From: Bemisia tabaci
Lineage: Eukaryota; Arthropoda; Insecta; Hemiptera; Aleyrodidae
Direction of reading: 5' to 3'
Assembly (NCBI RefSeq): GCF_918797505.1
Contig: NC_092801.1
Location: 15,810,001-15,874,000 of the forward strand
DNA length: 64,000 nt
Part shown: one piece after another, positions 1 to 10,100 of the stretch
Numbering within the stretch: the stretch's first letter is position 1
Layout of the letters: every line of letters starts with the position of its first letter
The notes under the pieces: model-generated
What the model saw: the letters and a program-made list of their open reading frames with translations, nothing else
Told to the model about the DNA's origin: nothing
Databases searched by the model: none
Translations under genes and position numbers: made by a program

Positions 1-724
1 CAAACCGGAATGTTCCAGTGGAATCTCAACCAGAACTAGGACCTGAGCCATGGCTTCGACAAAACCAGAAACAAAATTACAGCACGGCCTGGACTTGGAT
101 TCCAAATAGGTTCTGCATGATGCAAACTGTATCAGCTGATGGTTAACTTTTTATTTTTTTTAAAAAAAAATATAATCATAATAATTTCCTCAAAAACATT
201 TTACCTTTGAAATCCGAGAGTCCTAATTTTTAAAACAAAAATCGTTTATTAAGACTTCTTTGCTCAATTTTAACTAAATTAAACTCTTAGCTCAAAAAGT
301 TATCAAATAAATTGTGTAATTCTTGTAAAATTTCAGAGTTTTTAAAGAATGACCCCAAAAAAATAATATAGTTTACTTTTGAGTTTATTAAACGAGCGTA
401 CAATTCTATAGAGCCGAAATGAAATTTTTAAATTTTATTAAATATTTCAGCTTTTCTTAGAAAAAAAATTAATATGCTTCTAAAACTTTATCAAACCAAA
501 AAAAAAAAATGATCCTTCAAACCAAAATGGAGCCAACTCTTTAACCCAAACTATGACCTTACTGGAGCAAGAACCATGAACCTTTCCCACCAATGACCTG
601 AAAATTTTCTACCATGGCAAACGAACCAAAAATGCAATGATTATAACTGTTATAGATTACAAAAAAGGAAATTTTTAAACAAAAAGTCATCCTTCTAACT
701 TAAAGATGAATGAATAATGAATAC
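1..724. other. GNL3 intron sequence at the left edge
   Basis: Follows the donor at 724 of the last visible GNL3 exon (minus). AT-rich, with no coding similarity and no clear repeat. The next exon must lie left of the window. Confidence 0.6.
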
Positions 725-3700
725 CTGATCTTTCCTCTGTGCCAGTCATGCATCAAAGTTCTTGCCGCACCCTCCAAGTCTGGGATACCACAGACTCGAA
801 CCTTTTTCAGTCTCTGAGCGAGCCTTAAGAAGAATTCTCCAGGTGTCTTGTAATCCGGTATATCATACAATTCTTTCATCTGCTGCTTTGACGCCCTCTG
901 CAATATTGCTGTCGCAGCAGGAAACACGTCTGACGAGGTGAGGTTAGGAATGTCAAAAGCTCCTTTCAAAGCAACTATACCTTTGTCTTCATTCCTCGCA
1001 AAAACAACACCAGGACTATCTAGAAGCTTGATATTTTTATCCAATTGAATGACTTGCAGTGTGCGCGTGATTCCTGGTTTCTTGCCGACCTGGCAAACTT
1101 GCTGTCGTTTCAAACTGTTGATTAAGCTACTTTTACCCACATTTGGAAGACCAACAACTCCGACGACGATGGACGTTTTGATATCTTTGTTACGGCAGTA
1201 GTTCGCTAAGAGCGTCATCAGAAGTTCCGCTCCAACACAACTTGAGACGTTCAGCGAGAGTTCCATTTTATCGTTTTTCACTAACTTACGTTGGCCTAGT
1301 TTCGATTGTTGTTGCTGGGTGCTCGCTTTAAATGCTACAGTTGGCCGTGATTTCCGAAGAAATACTAACCATTTCTCCAAAGATTCTCGAGGAACTAAAT
1401 CTGAAAATAAGCAAGAAGCGCAGTTAATACTAAATATTCAAGAATGATTCCATCATACATCTAACGTAGTTTTGAAATATAAAATAAAATGAGCCTCAGC
1501 TCAAAATATTACTTAAACTTTGAACGACCAGCTGTTTCTTCAAACGATGATTCAACCCAGAAAATATTGCAGCCTGTATAGGGTGACAAGTTTTGTTTGG
1601 ATTCAAAATACCCAAAGTTTTAGGATATTTGAGTACAAAATTTTCTGACTTTCTAATGTTTCCTTCTTTGTTTGAATGATTTCTCATAAAAATTCTTTTC
1701 ACGAAAAATTTGAAACAAGAAGTCTCTTGAAATTGAAAAAAATGCAATGTTTTGGCTGGGAGAGACAATATTAAGACTTGGCGGCTAAATTTCCTGATGT
1801 TTCAGGGTTTGTCAAAATTCCCAAACATTTCCAGGTTAAACCTGACTTTTCAAGAACTTGTCAGCATGTGTCTAGCCCTGTGAGTTGTCATTACAATGAT
1901 CTACAGAAATAGGGACCAGGAGTGCAAAAAGTTCTTTGCCCTCTTTTGAGACACTTTACATATTGCTTTCCATATGAGACTATTGTAGCTATGGGAAGTT
2001 TGCAGTGGATAAAAATGTAGTTTTTAAGAAAACATGTTTATAATTTACCCGACCATGTTCAAAATTCAAAACTTTTAGATTAAAATATAACTCTACGCCC
2101 AATATTGTCACAAAAACAAACTGAACTACTCCCAAGTTACTCTTTCAAGAGCGGAGGGCATTCTCAAAACCTGTCGTCCACCTTTTTAACCCAACTTCAA
2201 AAAAATTGAGGCGTTGGGTGCGGAGAGGGCATTTCTTAGTTGCAGTGTATCAAAATCTTCACTGCTAATAATTTATATTTTAGAAAAGAAACTATGTAAT
2301 GAATTTTCTGAACTTTTAGGTTTGGCATTGCAAAATCACGAAGAAAATTCAAATGTTAAAAAGAACTTTCAAACAGTCAGCAGAAAGTCTGAGACACCGC
2401 AACCAAGAGACGCCCTTTTTGCATCCAGCACTTCAAAGAGACCTCCTAAGGGACTTGGCTCTCGGGACTGAGGTTACTTATCCTGCAGACTGTCACAATT
2501 ATAGCAAGTGTAAGATTCTTACCCAGTTTGAATGTATGCTTGAGGTCAAAGATAAAGGAAGAATTATTTCACAATATATCATTTTAAAAAGACGTATTCA
2601 TCGGACAACTTCATCCAGTAAACTTTAAAACATTATAAGGGTAAGAATGCACATATTTTTAAGCCTGCTCAAGGTCAAACATTGGTAGATGATCTACATC
2701 AATCAGTCATGTATGTCTGAGGTGAGTCAATAAGTCTGAGGCAAATATGTAGACAAATGGTCCCAAAGAGCTTACCAGCCTTGTTCAAAATGTACACCAG
2801 TCGTTTTCCAGGGGAGGCGTCTACGGACTTTTCTACTAGAACACTTCTTGTGCCTAGAGGATCTCGAGCATCCAGGACATGCAAAATGACATCTGCAGCT
2901 TCTATCACCTGAAAGATACCAAAAATATTCCCATTAAATTTGCTTCCAGTCTTTGAAAGTTCGAAAATTGAACATGTTATCTTGAATACCTGACTCAAAG
3001 AAAGACAGGCTTGACAGTTGCTCACTTGAGAAAATTTTAAATGGAAAAATATTCAGGGAGGAAAGATTTCAATTCTCGAAAGAGAAGAAAAGCCAAACCT
3101 TGCTGGTCCATAACGTTACATGCCTAATTTTTTAAAAAATGATTTCGACTCTGTCAATTCAGGCCAAACTAATTGCATATTACAGGATAAAAATTGGGAC
3201 TTAAAAAGTAAGTCTCCAGTTTTAATTTATTTCTTGTGAAATGAAAGAGGGGATTTTTATGAGCGCTTACCTGTTTTTTACGGCAACAGTAGCCATACCG
3301 GTGGAAACAAAAACTAAATAAAATCGTTCACTTAGGTAGTGGGTTTGTAGGAAGTTTCAGGGATACAGAGACCTCCAGAGTGCCAACCATTTACCAATAT
3401 CCAACTTTTTGGTCTTGCGACATATTTCTAATTTGCCTCATAGCTAAACGTCCGATTTTACATCAAAATTCCTGAGATCTATGTAAAATGAGCGATTTTT
3501 TTCTCCTTTTTTGAAAAACTAAGAAGAGGATGAAAAAAAAACACCTGTTCTGAAACTTGCCTCAAAACCCAAGATTTGCCAAACATTTGCTTGATCCTAG
3601 GATTACAAGATCAGGCATTTTTGGCACCCATGGAAAATTTTAAATTAGCGGTATTGTTTGATAGATATCAAAATGCAATTCCAAAGTATGTGTACTTCAT

Positions 3701-5848
3701 TCCTTGGAGAAGAGAAAAATTATAGCATGCCTTGAAATTATTAAGGTTTCCATTCACCATTGTGAAGATTCTTTTCTAAAAGTGTCAAGCCATGAAGTTG
3801 ATTTTTTTTCTCTCTAAAAAATTTAGCTTAAGCTTAAAAACAATGCAATTGTCGATTGGTCATCTTGAGATTTAGCTATGGAATTAATAATAAAAAAAAA
3901 AGACCTACCTTCTTGAATTCTCTGTACAATGAACGATGAGTATTTCTTTGTGAATACTTGGTTTTTTCATCCTTGAAATCTGAATTTTCCTCTGGTTTAT
4001 CAAAAATACTGTGAATCTTTTGCCTTCTTTCCACATCTTTCATCATTTTTTCGAGAGATGGGCCTGGAGCATCAACTTGCATTGTGTCCAACCGTTTACT
4101 TTCACGTACTTTGACCATTTCCTCAAACGCTTTCTTTTTCTCCTCTTTTCGGCTTTCATTGTAGGCATCCACATCTTTCAAAAATCCCTCTTTCAGAGGG
4201 CAGTTCGGAATTTGAATAATCTTTGGTCTTGGCCCTGGAAGAAACAACAAACCAACATTAATTAAAGTACATGAGAAGGCTTTATCATTTAAGTGTAGGG
4301 TCACCTTAGCATACTCTGGGTTTTTCAGGACAGCTTTTTGCACACCTCCTTGAAGGGTCATCTAAACTCTGGTTTGTTTTGAGTGCAATATGTGTCACCT
4401 TTACAAGGTAGGAGCCTAGTCAAGACCAATCCACACAGGTCAGTCATTCCCGAGGACGAGTTTAAGAACTCTACTGGGCAGTGACGTAGTATTGAGTGCC
4501 TGCAATGTATTCCTTATGGGAGCACCCATTGTGACATAGCATTGAGTGCTGCAAGTTAGGGCCGGGCGGGGGAGTAGATTTCAAAAAAGCTGCGCAATGA
4601 CTGACCTGTGTGGATTGGTCTTGAGCCTAGTCCAACTTTGGGGTGACAAAGACGATTGCCAGCCTCTATGCCTCAGCCAGTCAGCTCCGCTGAGTACTGC
4701 TCTACTGTGCTAAGGAAGAATGCCATATGAACATTCGAGAGTTGCCAAATTTCCCTTGATAAAGTGTTCATTTTTGAGGGAAGTTATGAATATTTTTCCT
4801 CAAAATTTTCAGACGTTTTTGATAAAATTGTTAGAGAAAATTGAAGAAAAATTTAAACGATTTTCCTAGTAAATCAGGTTTTTATTGAAGGAAATATGGC
4901 AGCGTCTGAAGGTTCATATGGCGTTCTTCCTTAGCACGGCAGTACTATTCATTTATGAAAATTCGGACCTATTTACTTTGATCCTAATCCCTATCTTTCA
5001 AAAACACCTTAATTAATTGTTGATAATGTAAAAAGGTAGGATAAAAGTAAAAATCAGAACTGTTTGAAAAAATTATTGTTTTCTTTCAATTATCCATCTC
5101 ATCTCTTAAACAGAAAATCAAAAGTTGATGAACACCTTAAATCTATGTGATGCCCCCTAGCCATCTTGTTACTTTTTCTTGTAAACTTCTGTTGATGGGC
5201 TTGATGCCCATGAATTTGTAAATGAATAGATAAACAAAAAAATAAATTAAGGTATACTTTTTGGTGCTTTTTTGGCCAATTTCTTCTCCTTTTTCTTTTT
5301 CTTAGCAACCCTCTTTAGCATGGCATAGCGAGTAGTCGCGGTTTTCTTCTTCTTTTTGCCCTTTTCTGAAACAAAATGAAAACAAGTAAGTAATGGTAAG
5401 TAATTTAGGAAGGAAAAAATAAACATGAGAAAAGGATAATAAATGAATCTGGAGGGGAGCTACTTGAAAGAAAAGAGGAAAATAGTAAGCAGTGTTCGAA
5501 ACTCACATTTGAGTTTCAGGAGCCATGTGGCGCATCAAGCCCAATTTTTAGGCGCCATTGAAGATTTTTTAGGGGCCAAATTGACTTTTTGCCTATATAT
5601 TACAGCGCATTTAGTGAAAAGTTAGATGCAAGATGTTTTCGTAACAGGACTAAGTAGTAAGTATAGCTGTAACTCAGGGAAGACAAAATCACTAAGAATG
5701 AAATCGTGAAGAAAAGATAGGTCTCAAGTTCGATTCCCGGCCAAGTGACCCGAGTTTGATGGTCTCAAACACTAGTTGCCTGGGACTGGTTGGTAGGGAC
5801 GAAGGGAGAACTAAAGCACAGGATTAGCCCTTGTGAGTTATTTGAAGT

Positions 5849-5898
<50 letters not shown>

Positions 5899-6658
5899 CA
5901 GCTGTTCTATTCTTACAAAGGTTTGTTTTTAAGGTTAATATGAATAATACAGCTGCCTTCAGACAAATTGGCAGTTGTCTAAATTTTATGCGGCTATCAT
6001 GTGCAATTGACCACTTCAGGTATCAGTGCACAAAAATCACGTCCCCCCTTCTACTATGCATATTAGGAGAGCCCCCATATCTATCAGATCTTGGTCGCTA
6101 CTGAACAACCGCGACGTAACCGCCTATGAGTTAAATGTAAACTCATTTGACAAAAGTACAAGAAAATGAAGGGTGTGACCTCATATCACTTCTCTGCTGT
6201 CAATTTTAGCTAACTGTAGGTGATAATACTATTCATTACTCCACAGGCTCTAATATGATAAAACAAAGGTAATTGAAGTAGAAACTGGTGCATGATTAAG
6301 AACTGCGTCAGTTCAGTGGCCCGATTACTGAAACTACGTCGATACAATACGGAGAGACTTAGCCCTCTCTTTACTATGCAATATATCGCAATTCGATGTT
6401 GTATCGGGCTGCTTTAAGCTTTCAATAATCAGCCCGCAGGCATGTTCCACTTCCGGTTTCCTTCAGTAATGGGCAAAATGTAATCGTCTTAATGGATTAG
6501 CTAGCAGATGTCGGCGGATGGATCCGGTTGATTAAAATAACCGATACCTTCAAAATTTTAGGAATTTGGAATCTGCTGGTGGTACCTTCAGCACATTCTG
6601 CGCTGACAAATAAACAGTGAATATTATACTTACTGGCAATATTCCTCATAGACACCAT
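725..6658 (-). CDS. GNL3: Nucleostemin / GNL3-type nucleolar GTPase, 3' end outside window
   Basis: Nucleolar YlqF/YawG-family GTPase that supports pre-rRNA processing and 60S export; invertebrates usually have one gene standing for vertebrate GNL3 and GNL3L. Coding exons (minus): 6658-6634, 5365-5258, 4234-3909, 2908-2776, 1400-725, all with GT-AG ends and consistent phase, giving about 422 residues before a last exon left of the window. The N-terminus is very Lys/Arg-rich (residues about 9-44), as expected of the nucleolar-targeting basic domain. Residues 45-153 hold the family block with IIQIPNCPLKEGF and a charged coiled-coil-like stretch. The GTPase is circularly permuted: DARDPLG, then G4 NKAD (about 196-199, built across an exon junction), then G1 GLPNVGKSS (about 281-289), then G3 DSPG (about 325-328). 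The start ATG at 6658 is followed by another in-frame ATG three codons on. An acceptor-like site just upstream (exon edge at 6673) suggests a spliced 5' UTR. The order of the G motifs leaves little doubt about the family. Confidence 0.93.
1800..1882. repeat. Possible degenerate CAGGG-type repeat
   Basis: In the GNL3 intron between the exons ending at 2776 and starting at 1400. It opens with TTTCAGGGTTTGTC and closes near TCTAGCCCTGTGAG. The phrase ATTCCCAAACATTTCCAGG recurs with one change near 62740, so it is a dispersed repeat. Relation to the CAGGG-ended elements at 12538 and 48057 is tentative. Confidence 0.3.
4413..4631. mobile_element. hAT-like MITE with 8-bp target duplication
   Basis: In the GNL3 intron between the exons ending at 5258 and starting at 4234. 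Body 4421-4623 (203 bp) with perfect 28-bp terminal inverted repeats starting CAAGACCAATCCACACAGG. The flanking 8-mer AGCCTAGT is present at 4413-4420 and 4624-4631. An 8-bp duplication is the hallmark of hAT transposase, although the terminal sequence is not the commonest hAT type. It has no coding capacity, so it is non-autonomous. Perfect termini and duplication suggest a recent insertion. Confidence 0.85.
4693..4946. mobile_element. Inverted-repeat element, family E (GTGCTAAGG ends)
   Basis: About 254 bp, in the same GNL3 intron and just right of the hAT-like element. The arms (left starting near AGTACTGC, core TGTGCTAAGGAAGAATGCC; right the reverse complement with CGTGCTAAGGAAGAACGCC) match imperfectly for about 60 bp. 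No clear target duplication. Related ends occur near 18070-18155 and 53730-53990. Confidence 0.7.
5650..5897 (+). mobile_element. tRNA-derived SINE with 46-bp poly-A tail
   Basis: Sits in the GNL3 intron between 5365 and 6634, antisense to the gene. A B-box-like AGTTCGATTCC at 5727-5737 lies about 60 bp after an A-box-like TAGCTGTAACTCAGG (about 5663-5677), the spacing of a tRNA promoter. An unrelated body follows, ending in uninterrupted A from 5852 to 5897. No open frame of note. I could not find target duplications, so the 5' end is approximate. Confidence 0.65.
6318..6436. repeat. Degenerate family D inverted-repeat element
   Basis: Ends GGCCCGATTACTGAAA and TTTCAATAATCAGCCCG are imperfect inverted repeats. 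They resemble the ends of the elements at 23131-23405 and 34376-34535. Short and diverged; it lies in the first GNL3 intron. Confidence 0.4.
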
Positions 6659-7178
6659 GGTCGGGGGTTGTCACTGAAATATAAGAAAATTAAAAAAATT
6701 TCACTAGGTAAGAGACGAAAAAACGTAAATTGTTAAAAAGAATCTTAATCATGTGTTAGTCACGTTGAAATAAAACACGTTGATTTGGATTTGTCAAATT
6801 GAAGAGGTTAGGAATTAGGATAGGATTAGTTCAGTTCTCTGTTGTAAGAGAGCGTTTGGAACGAACAAAAACAGTACATATTATTGTCAAATATTGCAAA
6901 AAATTATTTAGCAATTAAAATATAAAACTAATATATAATTTATTTTAACACTTAGAAATAGGTACAGTTTAATAGTAGAATTTTCCAATTTTTTAAATCG
7001 CGCATTGTTTGGTAATAAATTAATACAAAGTTAATTTTCAAAAAAACAAAAAACACCTCTTTATGCAAGCGATGGCAACTCAGCCTTGTTTTAAAAAATT
7101 CAACCAGAGAGCGATACTGTTCCCGGAAATTTCATCCCTTTTCAGTGTTTTGCTGGGCACAAATTCAGAGTTCTTATC
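6659..7178. promoter_or_regulatory. Shared head-to-head intergenic region, GNL3 / attractin
   Basis: About 520 bp separates the GNL3 start codon (minus) from the attractin start codon (plus). The segment is AT-rich, with no long ORF of its own and no repeat element that I recognise. Part of it is probably GNL3 5' UTR and intron, since a minus-strand acceptor lies at 6674-6676. A bidirectional promoter is inferred from geometry only; I see no clear TATA box or initiator. Confidence 0.45.
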
Positions 7179-10100
7179 ATGTCAGAAACTGTCTTCAAAA
7201 TGGCAGTGTGTTCGCAGATGTTTTTATTTCTGTTTAAATCAAAGTATCGACGGAAATATGAATTTTACTCCATTTTAAGTGTCATTGTGATATTCCAATT
7301 TTTAGTTGTTTCAATTAAGTGTTTATCTAATAAGTGTGACGATGTTCATTGTGTCAATGGTGAATGCATCAATGGCACTTGTGTTTGTTTGGATGGCTGG
7401 CAAGGATCTGCCTGTCACTCTTGTGCGGGCAAAATTAGGTTTGTTTCTTATCCTTTCTTTAAATTACCGCCTATACCTTCAGCCTTATTTGGCTGTTCAC
7501 ACTTTCCGCCTATCCAACACTGTCCAAACGGTACATTTCACTGTCATCGTGAAAGTAGGGCAGTTTCAATCCAGAGCCTTGGTTGATTATCGGCTCTTGT
7601 ATCTTGACATATTCAGTAAAAGATCATATCACCATGCTGCAAGAACTCTCTTATTACAGTGTTGGCATTTTCCTTACGGGTAGTCATCACTTTACCTGCA
7701 CGTTAGCAAGAACAACGGAAACTTCTTGTATTGATCTTGCTAATCCTCCTCAGGTGGTTCTGTCGAGGAGTTAGGTTGTGGTGTAATAGGTACTGTAGAT
7801 CTTACGTGGATCAGCCGTAGTATTCAAGTTCTCTCCAAAAATTTGTCGGTAGAACATCAAGTCCTCACAATGTAAGCTTCTCCAGTCTCCAATTTTCACA
7901 CAGCTGAGATGTACATACTTGTAGTAATGGATGGTGATTTTGAGCCACAAAGTTTTGTGCATTATTTAAGTATGGTTTTATAGAAATATCCCTATGTTCC
8001 CACAATGGTCACACTTGCATGCTTAACATATGACACAACTAGTATACAAATTTTTTACATGGATGTTACAAAGATACCTAATCCAGGGATGTAGAAATTA
8101 GATTGCCTTCCCATCACAAAACCCTTTTCTCCCCTAAAATCTCTTGCTGATTTTCTCTCGGTCCGAACATGTCCTCTTGACTAGAAAGATTGCAATTTTC
8201 GCACCATTATCATGAAGTTTGAGTTTTACACCATCCTCTACTATTTTATCCTGACCACGATGCCAAGACATTGAAAAGTGTTGGTAATGTTTTAATAAAT
8301 ATAAGTTTTACCCCAAAATATTTATCTTACGAAGCACTTGGCTACCATGCTGTCAGTTCTCATTCCAAGCAAGTTACCAGCTTAAATATTCTTCTACCAA
8401 TCTCTAACTGTAAGTAACCCAACTGTTCATTGAATTGCGTTACAGTTTTTTGTCAAGACAGCTCCATTGCCTATTCTAGATTAAAGAGTAATGGACCTTC
8501 AAGAATCAACGGCTGATTGAACTTTTTTTTAGAATACCTACAGGAAATCCATTTCTCTTTCTTCCATTTGATCCCATCAACTGTAACATTTTATAAATTT
8601 TCTGTTTTAGGGTATCAGGCCCGTCAGGGACAATCTATGATGGTCCCGGAAACTATTCAGTTGATGTCAAATGCAGTTGGTTGATCGATGCTGGTGGGAT
8701 GGCAAATTCAACCATTCGATTGCATATTGAAGAGTTTGCCACAGAATGTGGGTGGGACCATTTGTATATATTCGATGGAGACAGTGTCCATTCTCCTCTA
8801 TTAGCTGTCTATAGGTAAGTAATTTATGATCTATACTTTCCAACCAATCTTGTATATGATTCCTCTCATGTAGCAAGTAACTTGATCACTTCAAAATTTG
8901 CTGCATAAATAAATTGAACTTTGATGCCTAGATTACAAAGTAAGCCCTTTGATAGAAAATGCGGAAAATGATTGATCCTTGATTTTCCTCTCGTTTTATG
9001 TACATTCTAATCTAAAATCTTCAGAGATCTGCCAGCCAGTTCCTGAAATTTTGCATTTGTCCCTTGCATTAGCGAGGATTATAATGAAACAGAGGTGCAG
9101 AAAATACCCGATCTTACAACCTGCAAATCGGGGTAAGTAGGAGGCTAATCTTGAGGGGTGAAGTCAAGTAAATTAATTGAATAGATCAGTGGCTCCTACT
9201 TCTTTCATTCATATCCTTTAAGTACTGAGTGAGTTGAGCCCTCCTATTAATTTTTGGATGCATAATGATGGGAAAAATCCCTTTTGAAGTTGTCTAAATC
9301 TGTACACTGTTGAAATGATATTTTTGGTGGTTTATTATGAAGCATGAAAGGGATTTCATATTCGTCCAAAATCTTACGCAGTGCATCTCTACTTAACATA
9401 GTCCAGATGTGTCCAGGGATACCTAAGTATCAGCTTCATGAGGCAAGGTTGTAACTGTGCAAATTTCTCCCATTTTGTCCTCAGCATTTTTATCCCTGAT
9501 TCTAAACCGAATCTGTTCATGTATTTTCAGTGGTCTGATGTATCAAGGTGACTACTCCATTAGAAGAATTCCTGAAGTTGTCACCCATTCAGGATACGCT
9601 CTAATACATTTTTACAGTGATGTTGCGTACAACATGACTGGCTTCAATATTACTTATAGGTGAGGATTTTAGATTATTAACCGGCTGAAAGTCTTTCTTT
9701 TTTGCTCAAATTTTCATGTCATTACTGACTCCAGATTAGGTTTGAAAGAGCACATGCACATTAAGTCGCTTTCACAGCGCCGAGCACAAGTAGAGAGCAC
9801 TTGTAATTTTGTTTTTCTTCTCTTTTCTCTCTCTCTTTTCTGTACCATTTACATCAGTCCTATTTTGAAAGTTATATTTGAATTGCACTTTGCAAAAAGA
9901 AACTAAAAGCGTTCCAATGTCGCTAAGATTGTGAAACTTGTTTACCTTGCAAGTATGAATTGATCATCTAGACAAGGTTTATCTTAACTCCTAAAAAAGC
10001 ATAAATTCAAGAAGAAAATTACCTTTGTAAATTTAATTTTTTGCATGGTTTCAGTAATTTTATTGCATAGAATGTAAGTTGTACAAATCGTACGAAACTA

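Noticed and set aside
4011..4265. Plus-strand open frame opposite GNL3 exon 3.
   Set aside because: Antisense shadow of the GNL3 coding exon.
5790..6104. A 104-codon open frame with a long poly-Lys run.
   Set aside because: The Lys run is the translated poly-A tail of the SINE; the rest is intron sequence of GNL3 on the other strand.
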